From NCBI GenBank assembly GCA_900541045.1, contig UQID01000023.1:1-42516 (forward strand): DNA of 42,516 nt, read 5' to 3'. Source of the stretch: an uncultured Collinsella sp. (GTDB lineage Bacteria; Actinomycetota; Coriobacteriia; Coriobacteriales; Coriobacteriaceae). Position 1 is the first letter of the stretch. The number at the start of each line of letters is the position of its first letter. Positions 1-7,805 of this stretch are shown one piece after another. The notes under the pieces were generated by a model. The model was not told where the DNA came from. It did not search any database and saw only the letters and a list, made by a program, of their open reading frames with translations. The position numbers and the translations under genes are program-made.

Positions 1-84
1 CGGTCCCGTTCCGAACCCGGAAGCTAAGCCCCATCGCGCCGAGAGTACTGCGGGGTCAGCCCGTGGGAGGCCAGGGCGCCGCTG
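1..84 (+). rRNA. rrf: 5S ribosomal RNA, 3' part
   Basis: The window opens inside a 5S rRNA gene. The segment CCGTTCCGAACCCGGAAGCT followed by AAGCCCCATCGCGCCGAGAG is the conserved helix/loop core of 5S rRNA, and the GGGAGGCCAGGGCGCCGC stretch is the closing side of the molecule. The 5' end is outside the window and the exact 3' end is estimated to within a few bases. The strong terminator at 124-153 fits the end of an rRNA operon. Confidence 0.93.
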
Positions 85-123
85 ACCGGTGGACGGCACC
101 GAGCCGCCATTGGGAATGTAGAA

Positions 124-153
124 GGGGGAGGCCTCGCGGCCTCCCCCTTTTTT
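124..153 (+). terminator. Intrinsic terminator of the rRNA operon
   Basis: A perfect 10-bp stem, GGGGGAGGCC (124-133) and GGCCTCCCCC (138-147), with a TCGC loop, runs directly into six T residues. It lies about 40 bases after the 5S rRNA, as expected for the rRNA operon end. Confidence 0.93.
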
Positions 154-280
154 GCGTTTGATAGAGAGCTGTAATACAAGAACTCGCCTTCGTTTAGCTT
201 GTCTTACTGTTTGGCTGTATTTTGAGTCCTTCTTTTGTATTTGCGCGATAATAACTCCCATTGGCGTTAGGGAGGACTTG

Positions 281-922
281 ATGTTTACCGTTTTTGTCTT
301 GGGCAATATTGCTTCGGGTAAGTCGACCGCCTGTCGCTATCTTGAGTCTCGCGGCGCCATGCTCATTGATTTGGATGATCTCGCAAAATCGTTATATGTT
401 CCGGGTTCTGATCTCGTTGGCGCACTCGCTGAGGAATTTGGCTGGGACATTCTTGACGAGGAGGGCGGCGTTCGTCGCAGCGTTTTAGCCTCTCGAGCTT
501 TTGTTTCTCCTGATTCCGTCGCTCGGCTCAACGGTATTGTCCATCCGGTTCTTATCGATCAGTTGTCGCTGAGGATTCTTGATCCGGTTTGCTGCACGGT
601 TTCGTCCCCCCGTTATCCCTTTGCGGTTGTCGAGGTTTCTGCCCCGACTGGTTTTGAGGATGCTTTTGGCCTGGCTGATGAAATTCTGGTTATCAGCGCT
701 CCTTTAGCAGTTCGTCGCGAGCGTGCCATTCATCGTGGTATGGATTTCTCTGATTTTGATGCTCGCTCTGCATGCCAACCTGATGAGGCTTCGCTTTGCA
801 ATCTCGCTACGACGGTAATTGATAATGCGGCAGGCGATAATTCGCTCTTTGAACAACTGGACGCGTGGCTTGTGCGCCATGGCTTCGGGGATGTAGCGGA
901 TAAGGAGGAGGCCGATGCCTAA
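281..922 (+). CDS. coaE: Dephospho-CoA kinase
   Basis: CoaE phosphorylates the 3'-hydroxyl of dephospho-CoA, the last step of coenzyme A synthesis, in the cytoplasm. The 213-residue product has the family length. It starts with a P-loop (GNIASGKST near residues 7-15), followed by LIDLDDLAKSLYVPGS, the CoaE substrate-binding segment, and ends with the R..ACQPDE and VIDNA motifs of the lid and C-terminal region. The ATG at 281 is chosen because GGGAGG lies just upstream; the reading frame stays open further upstream but without a ribosome site. A TTGAGT (222-227) and GATAAT (247-252) pair is a weak candidate promoter with a long 19-base spacer. The stop overlaps the start of the next gene by 8 bases. 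coaE close to uvrB is a common actinobacterial arrangement. The glycine-rich loop is slightly divergent (IASGKS rather than the usual IGSGKS). Confidence 0.88.
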   Translation: MFTVFVLGNIASGKSTACRYLESRGAMLIDLDDLAKSLYVPGSDLVGALAEEFGWDILDEEGGVRRSVLASRAFVSPDSVARLNGIVHPVLIDQLSLRILDPVCCTVSSPRYPFAVVEVSAPTGFEDAFGLADEILVISAPLAVRRERAIHRGMDFSDFDARSACQPDEASLCNLATTVIDNAAGDNSLFEQLDAWLVRHGFGDVADKEEADA

Positions 923-1496
923 GACACGTTTCTTTACGTGGTATCGCGTGGCGCCACTTGCCGTTGCGTTCGTCTTCGGCCTTATTTCGCTCGTCTACTC
1001 GTATGCCCCTGCTGCCTTCTTTAAGCCTTTGTATCCGATTGACTGCGAGGCATATGTAAAGCAATCGAGCATTTCGCACAATCTTGATCCGTATCTGGTG
1101 TGTGCTGTCATAAAGTCTGAATCGAATTGGGATCCCGAGGCTGAGTCGAATCAAGGCGCTCGGGGATTGATGCAGCTGATGCCTGAGACTGCCCAGGATA
1201 TGATTGCCTTGGGTCTTGTCGATGGTAGTGAGTATTCAGCCGACAACCTTAACGATCCCGCTACGAACATCGAGTTTGGCTGTGCGTATTTTTCGTATCT
1301 TCTAACGTATTTTAACGGGTCGACGGACAGCGCTATTGCCGCATATAACGCCGGCATGGGTAATGTGGACGGTTGGGCACAGCAGGACACATCGCTTCAC
1401 AACGCGATTACCTTTCCCGAGACGCAGGCTTATCTGATCCGCGTCAATAATGCCTGGGTTCGCTATAAGACTCTCTATCCCGATCGGTTCGTATAG
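915..1496 (+). CDS. Membrane-anchored lytic transglycosylase (SLT domain)
   Basis: This predicted peptidoglycan lytic transglycosylase would cleave the MurNAc-GlcNAc bond outside the membrane. Residues about 12-36 form one hydrophobic segment (signal anchor), then the SLT fold begins at PIDCEAYVKQ. The catalytic glutamate is Glu69 in KSESNWDPEAES, followed by the signature GARGLMQLMPETA (81-93) and AAYNAGMGNV with the family's AYNAG motif. At 193 residues it is compact: an anchor plus one catalytic domain, with no LysM or other wall-binding module. The ATG overlaps the end of coaE by 8 bases and has AAGGAGGAG just before it, so the two genes are probably translationally coupled. The specific physiological role (growth, division or spore-like processes) cannot be told from the sequence. 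Confidence 0.88.
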   Translation: MPKTRFFTWYRVAPLAVAFVFGLISLVYSYAPAAFFKPLYPIDCEAYVKQSSISHNLDPYLVCAVIKSESNWDPEAESNQGARGLMQLMPETAQDMIALGLVDGSEYSADNLNDPATNIEFGCAYFSYLLTYFNGSTDSAIAAYNAGMGNVDGWAQQDTSLHNAITFPETQAYLIRVNNAWVRYKTLYPDRFV

Positions 1497-1547
1497 GACT
1501 AAGCCCACCGCCTGCGTATACTGCAGATGTATGAGTTAGGAGTATCC

Positions 1548-3788
1548 ATGGCGGAATTTGAAGTAGAACGCGTTGGCGGTGAACTTAAACGCTTTGGCGT
1601 TGAGGGCTCTGAGGTGCCGTTTGAAGTCGTTTCTCCCTATGAGCCTGCCGGTTCCCAGCCCAAGGCCATTGAGTCGCTTGTGCAGGGCGTGAGGGACGGA
1701 GACCGTTATCAGGTTTTGCTGGGTGTAACTGGTTCGGGTAAGACTTTTACGATGGCCAAAACCATTGAGGCCTTGGGTAAACCGACGCTCGTCATGGCTC
1801 CCAATAAGACCCTTGCCGCTCAGCTTGCAAGCGAGCTCAAGGAGTTTTTCCCCAATAACTCCGTAGTCTATTTCGTATCGTATTACGATTACTATCAGCC
1901 CGAGGCGTATGTGCCGCAAAGCGACACATATATCGAGAAGGATTCTTCGATCAACGAAGAAGTCGAGATGCTTCGCCATCAGGCGACCGCCTCGTTGCTC
2001 TCTCGACGCGATGTGATCGTCGTTGCATCGGTTTCCTGTATCTATGGTATTGGCTCTCCTGAGGACTATGCGGGGCTGGCGCCGAATGTCGACAAGAAAG
2101 TGCCGCTCGAGCGTGATGACTTTATCCATGCGCTCATCGATATTCAATACGATCGCAATGATTATGACCTGGCGCGCGGTACGTTTCGCGTGCGTGGCGA
2201 TGTTGTCGACGTATATCCGCCCTATGCCGAGCATCCGTTGCGCTTTGAGTTCTTTGGCGACGAGGTCGAGCTGATTGCCGAGATCGATGAGGTCACCGGC
2301 GAAATGCTACGTGAGTACGAAGCGATTCCCGTGTGGCCGGCTTCGCACTACGTGACCGAGAAGCCAAAGGTCAAGGCGGCCCTGAAATCAATCAGCGAAG
2401 AGTGCGAGAAGCGCGTGGCGGAGCTCAAGGCGACCGACAAGTTGCTCGAGGCGCAACGTCTGCAGCAGCGGACCGATTATGACCTCGAGATGCTCGAGAC
2501 GATGGGCTTTTGCAACGGCATCGAAAACTACTCGCGCCATCTGGATGGACGTAAGCCGGGTGAACCGCCGTTTACCTTGATTGACTACTTCCCCAAGGAT
2601 ATGCTTTGCATCATCGACGAGAGCCATGTGACGGTGCCGCAGATTCGCGGTATGCACGAAGGCGACCGTTCGCGCAAAGTTACGCTTGTTGAGCATGGTT
2701 TTCGTCTTCCGTCGGCGCTCGATAACCGCCCGCTTCGTTTCGATGAGTTTGAGGCGAGGATTCCGCAGTTCATTTACGTCTCGGCCACGCCAGGCGACTA
2801 TGAGTTGCGTGTGAGTCAAACCGATGTTGAACAGATCATTCGACCGACCGGCCTGCTCGATCCCAAAATCGACGTTCGTCCGGTCCGAGGCCAGATTGAC
2901 GATCTTGAGGACGAGATTCGCGAGCGCGTGGCCCGTAAGGAGCGCGTGCTGGTGACCACGCTGACCAAGCGCATGGCCGAGGATCTGACCGATCACCTGC
3001 TCGATGCCGGCATTAAGGTCAACTACATGCACTCCGATACAGCGACGATGGACCGTGTCGAGATCCTGCGAACGCTGCGCGAGGGAAAGATTGATGTTCT
3101 CGTTGGCATCAACCTGCTCCGCGAGGGTCTGGATCTCCCCGAGGTCTCGCTGGTGGCAATTCTCGACGCTGACAAGGAAGGCTTCTTGCGTAACCGCCGT
3201 TCGCTGATTCAGACGATTGGCCGTGCGGCCCGTAATGCCGACGGCGAAGTCATCATGTACGCCGACGTCGTGACCGATTCGATGAGAGAGGCAATCGACG
3301 AGACGCAGCGTCGCCGTGAGATTCAGATGGCCTACAACGAAGAGCACGGCATTGTGCCCAAGACGGTGCGTAAGGCCATCAACGACATTTCGAGCTTTAT
3401 TGCCGAGGCCGAAAAGACCGTGGGGTCCAAGGGACGCTCGAAGGGCGACTCTCTGGGCCATGGTGCGTTCTATACGCCCGATGAAAGCGGCGAGGGCGGG
3501 GTGCCAGAGACGGTGACGCCTGAACAGACGCTTGCCGAGCAGCTGGAAGGGCTGCCGCATGACGAGCTGGTGCGGATCGTCGAGACCATGGAGGAAGATA
3601 TGCGTAATGCTTCCGCCGCCATGGACTTTGAGGAGGCGGCGCGCCTGCGTGATGCCGTCGTTCAGATTCGGGCGATGCTCGAGGGTACGTCCGAGGACGA
3701 AACGATTGAGCGCCTGCGTTCGCAGGCCCGCAAGGGTTCCACGTTCGCTTCGGGCAGAAAACGCCAGGGCGCGCGATTTAAGAAATAG
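1548..3788 (+). CDS. uvrB: Excinuclease ABC subunit B
   Basis: UvrB is the damage-verifying helicase of nucleotide excision repair; it is loaded by UvrA and then recruits UvrC. The 746-residue protein is of normal length for actinobacteria. Visible motifs: Walker A GVTGSGKT (59-66), the beta-hairpin region around YYDYYQPEAYVPQSDTYIEK that clamps DNA, the DESH box near residue 357, helicase motifs V/VI (GINLLREGLDLPEVSL and QTIGRAARN), and a C-terminal UVR domain (AAMDFEEAARLRDAV) that contacts UvrC. The ATG at 1548 has AGGAG at 1538-1542; an in-frame ATG at 1527 lacks such a site. A TATACT hexamer at 1517-1522 could be a -10 element. I saw no LexA-type box upstream, unlike uvrA. uvrA and uvrC lie downstream in the window. 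Confidence 0.98.
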   Translation: MAEFEVERVGGELKRFGVEGSEVPFEVVSPYEPAGSQPKAIESLVQGVRDGDRYQVLLGVTGSGKTFTMAKTIEALGKPTLVMAPNKTLAAQLASELKEFFPNNSVVYFVSYYDYYQPEAYVPQSDTYIEKDSSINEEVEMLRHQATASLLSRRDVIVVASVSCIYGIGSPEDYAGLAPNVDKKVPLERDDFIHALIDIQYDRNDYDLARGTFRVRGDVVDVYPPYAEHPLRFEFFGDEVELIAEIDEVTGEMLREYEAIPVWPASHYVTEKPKVKAALKSISEECEKRVAELKATDKLLEAQRLQQRTDYDLEMLETMGFCNGIENYSRHLDGRKPGEPPFTLIDYFPKDMLCIIDESHVTVPQIRGMHEGDRSRKVTLVEHGFRLPSALDNRPLRFDEFEARIPQFIYVSATPGDYELRVSQTDVEQIIRPTGLLDPKIDVRPVRGQIDDLEDEIRERVARKERVLVTTLTKRMAEDLTDHLLDAGIKVNYMHSDTATMDRVEILRTLREGKIDVLVGINLLREGLDLPEVSLVAILDADKEGFLRNRRSLIQTIGRAARNADGEVIMYADVVTDSMREAIDETQRRREIQMAYNEEHGIVPKTVRKAINDISSFIAEAEKTVGSKGRSKGDSLGHGAFYTPDESGEGGVPETVTPEQTLAEQLEGLPHDELVRIVETMEEDMRNASAAMDFEEAARLRDAVVQIRAMLEGTSEDETIERLRSQARKGSTFASGRKRQGARFKK

Positions 3789-3794
3789 GGTATA

Positions 3795-3833
3795 GGCCCC
3801 GAGCTTCTCGTTGAGCTCGGGGCCTGTGTCTTT
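3795..3833 (+). terminator. Terminator between convergent uvrB and FAD dehydrogenase
   Basis: An 11-bp perfect stem, GGCCCCGAGCT (3795-3805) and AGCTCGGGGCC (3814-3824), with an 8-base loop sits between two converging genes. The T-rich tail (TGTGTCTTT) is modest. Being symmetrical it can serve both strands. Confidence 0.8.
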
Positions 3834-3839
3834 AGTGTG

Positions 3840-5480
3840 CTAGAGGTCTGCAATCAGGGCTTTGGCGCACCGGATGCCATCGGTGGCGGCGCTCATGATG
3901 CCGCCGGCATATCCTGCTCCCTCGCCGCAAGGGTAGAGGCCTGGAGTCGCCACAGCGTGACACGCGCGATCTCGGGTGACGGTGACCGGGGAGCTCGAAC
4001 GCGTCTCCACGCCGGTAAGCACGGCATCGGGGCGGTCGTAGCCCCGTAGTTTTTTCCCAAGCAAGGGAATTCCCAGGCGAAGCGACTCGACGATATGCTG
4101 CGGTAGCGCCTCGTCAATTGCCGTCCAAGTCACACCGAGCGGATAAGTGGGCTTAACCTTTCCACATGTCGTGCTGGGGCATCCTGCAAGGAAATCGCCG
4201 ACAAGCTGTGCCGGTGCATTCCAGTTAGAGCCGCCCAGGCGGTAGGCAGCCTGCTCGCAGGCGCGCTGGAGTTCAACGCCCGCGAGAGGGTCATCGCTGG
4301 GAAGGTCTTTGGGTGTGACGTTAACGAGCAAGGCGGCATTTGCGTTACGGCCGTTGCGGGCATTGAGGCTGGCGCCGTTGACGCACAGGTGGTCCGGCTC
4401 GGAAGAGGCGGCGACAACCTGCCCGCCGGGGCACATGCAAAACGAGAACACACTGCGTCCGTTGGGAAGATGGGCGACGAGCTTGTAGGGGGCTGCTCCG
4501 AGAGCGGGATGTCCCGCCGAAGAGCCATATTGGGCGCGATCGATATCGCGTTGTGGGTGCTCGATGCGCACGCCCATGGCAAAGGTTTTTTGCGCGAGGG
4601 CTACGCCGTGGTCCTTGAGGAGCTCGAATACGTCGCGGGCAGAGTGGCCGCAGGCAAGGATAAGGTGTTTCGTGGCGATTTGCTCAGTCGCGGCATGTTG
4701 AGACGTCTGGACATCGATGCCGGTGATGGCGCCGGACGCGTCGGCGCGAATGTCAACGAGCTTTGTTCGATAGCGGACGACACCTCCGAGCCGTTCGATG
4801 CGTTGGGAAATATTGGTGACAACTGTGGGAAGGATGTCGGAGCCAATGTGCGGCTTGGCATCCCACAGAATGTCTCGGGGTGTACCCGCTTCGACGAAGG
4901 TGTCCAAGATAAGGCGATGGGCGGGATTTTTGGTTCCCGTATTGAGTTTGCCATCCGAGAAAGTTCCCGCGCCGCCCAAGCCAAACTGGATATTGCTCTC
5001 GGGGTCGAGGGTGCGCTCCTTCAGGAAGAGGTCGATTGCCTGCGAGCGGCGAAGCGCCGGGTCGCCCCGTTCGATAAGCAAGGGCTTCAGGCCCGCTTCG
5101 GCAAGGGTGAGTGCGGCGAAAAGGCCAGCGCATCCGGCACCGACGACGACGGGGCGCTCTTTGGGTGCGCCGGAAACGGGGGAGGGGAATGAAGGCTCAT
5201 TGTCGTCTATCGTGCGCACGCGTGAGCGGTCGCGCGCAGCCAAGCTGTCGAGCACTGTCTGCTCGATGTCTGGGCTCGACAGCTCAACACGAAAGCTCAG
5301 GATAAAATGAACGTCTCGTTTTTTGCGGGCATCGATGGACTTGCGGTGGAGCTCGATGGACTTGATCTCGGAGTCTTTGCAACGTAGGACGCGTTTGGCG
5401 ACTCGCTTACCAACAATGAGGCAAGCTTTTTCATCGCCGGCTTCATCGAGTGACGCAGTGACTTGGGTGATTTCGATCAT
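3840..5480 (-). CDS. FAD-dependent dehydrogenase/oxidoreductase (COG2509-like)
   Basis: A cytoplasmic flavoprotein of the large uncharacterised FAD-dependent dehydrogenase family. The roughly 100 N-terminal residues form the family's typical lead domain (MIEITQVTASLDE... KSIELHRKSIDARKK), followed by a Rossmann FAD-binding motif VVVGAGCAGLFAALTLAEAG (GAGCAG at 114-119) and a Glu/Arg end of the second strand (LLIERGD). Further family motifs are NIQFGLGGAGTFSDGKLNT and, near the C-terminus, GLYPCGEGAGYAGGIMSAATDG, which binds the FAD pyrophosphate. Length (546 aa) matches the family. The ATG at 5480 has GGAG 6-9 bases upstream on the minus strand. The substrate is unknown; no specific function should be read into it. 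It lies last in a four-gene minus-strand series but is separated from the preceding gene by a hairpin. Confidence 0.85.
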   Translation of the reverse strand: MIEITQVTASLDEAGDEKACLIVGKRVAKRVLRCKDSEIKSIELHRKSIDARKKRDVHFILSFRVELSSPDIEQTVLDSLAARDRSRVRTIDDNEPSFPSPVSGAPKERPVVVGAGCAGLFAALTLAEAGLKPLLIERGDPALRRSQAIDLFLKERTLDPESNIQFGLGGAGTFSDGKLNTGTKNPAHRLILDTFVEAGTPRDILWDAKPHIGSDILPTVVTNISQRIERLGGVVRYRTKLVDIRADASGAITGIDVQTSQHAATEQIATKHLILACGHSARDVFELLKDHGVALAQKTFAMGVRIEHPQRDIDRAQYGSSAGHPALGAAPYKLVAHLPNGRSVFSFCMCPGGQVVAASSEPDHLCVNGASLNARNGRNANAALLVNVTPKDLPSDDPLAGVELQRACEQAAYRLGGSNWNAPAQLVGDFLAGCPSTTCGKVKPTYPLGVTWTAIDEALPQHIVESLRLGIPLLGKKLRGYDRPDAVLTGVETRSSSPVTVTRDRACHAVATPGLYPCGEGAGYAGGIMSAATDGIRCAKALIADL

Positions 5481-5500
5481 CGAGGTCTCCTTAGATGCAA

Positions 5501-5530
5501 GAAAGAGGCCGCCCGGTGTTCCAGACGGCC
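5501..5530 (-). terminator. Minus-strand terminator after the HI0933-family gene
   Basis: Read on the minus strand, GGCCGTC (5530-5524) pairs with GGCGGCC (5514-5508) through seven pairs, one of them G-U, followed by TCTTTCTT. It lies between the stop of the gene ending at 5559 and the start of the gene at 5480. The short stem and interrupted T run suggest partial termination. Confidence 0.55.
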
Positions 5531-5558
5531 CGAATGCGTTTTGATTATAACTGCGCGG

Positions 5559-6830
5559 CTATAGGTTACTGGTAGCGCGAATACCCGAAAGCCACGCCCA
5601 TGCAAGGTTGAAGCCACCGCAGTCGGCGTCGATATCGAGCGCTTCGCCGCAGACACAAAGCGGTGTATCGACTGCGTCGTTCGCGCGAAGGCTGGGTATC
5701 GAGATGGTCTCGATGGGTATGCCGCCACGTATGACCTGCGCCGAGCGCTCCTCAGCCGTTCCCTCGACGAGCAATTTAAAGTGCTTGAGGATGGAGACCA
5801 GATGGACGATATCGTTGGAGCCTGGATGGCACTGCTCGAACGCCGTACAGACGACGCGGGAGAGTTGAGGAGCAAGCATACCATCGAGCCAGCGGGGGTC
5901 GTGGGGCGAAAAGCGGCCGAGCAGCTCAACGCGTCGGTTGAGCATATCGAACAGCTCATCTTTGGAGAGGTCGGGGAAAATGTCGAGCAGAATTGTGTCG
6001 CCGCGCTGGACGCGTCGGGAGAGGTTGAAGACAGCGACGCCCGAGATGCCGAAGGTTCGAAACAGCACTTCACCGTTTTCGTGCCAGAGTTCACTGTGGT
6101 TGCGGGCGAGCGTCAAGCGGGCGCGGACGCGCAGACCATCTAACGTCTTGAGTGCCGCCCGATCGCCAACGACCGTTGCCGACACGGGGCAGAGGACGGG
6201 GCGCCGCGGCGTTAGGGGGAGGCTAAACGTTTCGGCGATACCGGTGGGGTTGCCGCCCGTGGCGATAATTACGGCGTGTGCCTGCAGGGTCGCGTTCTTG
6301 CGAGGGACATCGGTGAGCGCTTTCCGAAGCGAGCGGAGTTCCGATTTTCGGTCGTCGTGCTTTTTTGCCTTGAGCGTCCGCGCTGGACGGTCTATTTGGA
6401 GTGCCCAGCCTTCAGAAGCTTTGTGCGCCGAGGCAACGTTGGCTCCACAGATTAAGGTGATACCTTGGCGGTCGCAAACGTTGAGAAGCGCATCGCGTAC
6501 CGATTCGGCGCGAAGGGAGCGCGGGTACAGCCGGCCTTCCTCGGAGGTTGTCATGATGCCCAGCGAGGAGAAGAAACCCATAAGCTCTTGTTCGGGCTGG
6601 GGGCCCATAACGGATTCGACGAATGCGGGGTGGTTATACCGCTGTGGATCAATCGATTCGTTGGAGAGGTTGCAGCGGCCGTTGCCGGTCGCAAGGAGCT
6701 TAAGGCCGCAGGCGACATCGCGCTCAACGATGCAGACGCTTTTGCCAGCGCGTGCGGCCGTAATGGCGGCGGCGAGGCCTGAAGCCCCGCCGCCGATTAC
6801 CAGGACGTCATAGAAGGCGCTCGTGTTCAC
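5559..6830 (-). CDS. HI0933/BaiN-like FAD-binding flavoprotein
   Basis: A flavoprotein of the HI0933-like (YhiN/BaiN) family, often annotated as an aminoacetone-oxidase-family FAD-binding enzyme. The dinucleotide motif DVLVIGGGASGLAAAITAARAG begins at residue 8 (GGGASG 13-18), followed by VERDVACGLKLLATGNGRCNLSN, the highly conserved family signature. The C-terminus has VCGEALDIDADCGGFNLAWAWLSG, the family's second FAD motif. The length of 423 residues is typical. In gut Clostridia a relative (BaiN) acts on bile-acid intermediates, but family membership alone does not show that here. The start is a GTG at 6830-6828 that directly abuts the TAA of mrp, with only a weak AGG upstream, so translation is probably coupled to mrp. 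Confidence 0.85.
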   Translation of the reverse strand: MNTSAFYDVLVIGGGASGLAAAITAARAGKSVCIVERDVACGLKLLATGNGRCNLSNESIDPQRYNHPAFVESVMGPQPEQELMGFFSSLGIMTTSEEGRLYPRSLRAESVRDALLNVCDRQGITLICGANVASAHKASEGWALQIDRPARTLKAKKHDDRKSELRSLRKALTDVPRKNATLQAHAVIIATGGNPTGIAETFSLPLTPRRPVLCPVSATVVGDRAALKTLDGLRVRARLTLARNHSELWHENGEVLFRTFGISGVAVFNLSRRVQRGDTILLDIFPDLSKDELFDMLNRRVELLGRFSPHDPRWLDGMLAPQLSRVVCTAFEQCHPGSNDIVHLVSILKHFKLLVEGTAEERSAQVIRGGIPIETISIPSLRANDAVDTPLCVCGEALDIDADCGGFNLAWAWLSGIRATSNL

Positions 6831-7661
6831 TTAGGCCTCGTCGGTCTCGTGCGGGGTAATGGCCTCGACGGCAGAGACGGCCTTGGGCAGCATGCCATCG
6901 GGCAGCGCGGTCTCAACCTCGCCCTTATCGCAGGCCTCGGCGAGTGACGGATTGATGGGAAGCTGACCCAAGATGTCGAGGTTGTAGCGCTCGGCGACTT
7001 CGGGGAGCTTGCTCTTACCAAAGACCTCGATCTTCTTGCCGCAGTCGGGGCACTCGATATAGCTCATGTTCTCGACGATGCCCAGAATGGGGACGTTCAT
7101 CTTCTCGGCCATGTTGACTGCCTTGGCGACGATCATCGAGACCAAGTCTTGCGGGCTCGTGACGATGATGATGCCATCGACGGGCAGCGATTGGAAAACG
7201 GTGAGCGCGACGTCGCCCGTTCCCGGAGGCATATCGACGAGCAGGTAGTCGATGGGGCCCCACGAGGTCTCGCTCCAGAATTGCCTGATGGCGCCCGCGA
7301 TAACCGGGCCACGCCAAAGGACGGGATCGGTTTCGTTTTGGAGCAGCAGGTTGGAGCTCATGACCTTGACCCCGTGCTCTGAGATCTCGGGCAGCATAAG
7401 ATTGCCGAGAGCATGGACATGACGTCCGCTCATACCGAACATCTTGGGGATGGAGGGGCCGGTGATGTCGGCATCGAGGATGCCGACTTTGTTGCCGCGG
7501 CGGGCAAGCTCGGTGGCGATGGCACCGGTGACGAACGACTTGCCGACGCCGCCCTTGCCGGATAGCACGGCGATAACGCGCTTGACCTCGGATAGCGTGT
7601 TCTCTTCAAATTCCTGCGGTGCGGTTTGTCCGCCGGCCGCCTGTGCGTGCTCGCAACCCAT
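6831..7661 (-). CDS. mrp: Mrp/NBP35-family Fe-S cluster carrier ATPase
   Basis: A cytoplasmic P-loop ATPase that holds and transfers Fe-S clusters to apo-proteins. The 276-residue product has the deviant Walker A motif GKGGVGKS (residues 35-42), the switch region DADITGPSIPKMFG, the LLVDMPPGTGD segment, and the metal-binding CxxC in SYIECPDCGKK, two cysteines that bridge a cluster between subunits. The ATG at 7661 has AAGGAG a few bases upstream; the frame is open another 28 codons upstream with no such site. The N-terminus is short and lacks the DUF59/MIP18 domain found in some Mrp proteins. It is followed without gap by the HI0933-family flavoprotein. Confidence 0.92.
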   Translation of the reverse strand: MGCEHAQAAGGQTAPQEFEENTLSEVKRVIAVLSGKGGVGKSFVTGAIATELARRGNKVGILDADITGPSIPKMFGMSGRHVHALGNLMLPEISEHGVKVMSSNLLLQNETDPVLWRGPVIAGAIRQFWSETSWGPIDYLLVDMPPGTGDVALTVFQSLPVDGIIIVTSPQDLVSMIVAKAVNMAEKMNVPILGIVENMSYIECPDCGKKIEVFGKSKLPEVAERYNLDILGQLPINPSLAEACDKGEVETALPDGMLPKAVSAVEAITPHETDEA

Positions 7662-7805
7662 ATCTGACTCCTTTGTATGCGTTGGGGCAAGGCCCCACGA
7701 TGTGACACGAGCGTCATTGTACCCTCGTTTGCGAGCGGGAGTCATTTGCGATGCATTTGGGCCGAGCGTGCTTGCAATACGATGGGTCCAAGCGAATGGG
7801 CGGGC

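Noticed and set aside
152..280. An N-terminal extension of CoaE starting near 152
   Set aside because: That start overlaps the rRNA terminator and has no ribosome site; the ATG at 281 has GGGAGG and matches the family start.
1497..1547. A LexA box before uvrB
   Set aside because: GGTTCGTATAGG has only one half-site and no matching GAAC at the right spacing.
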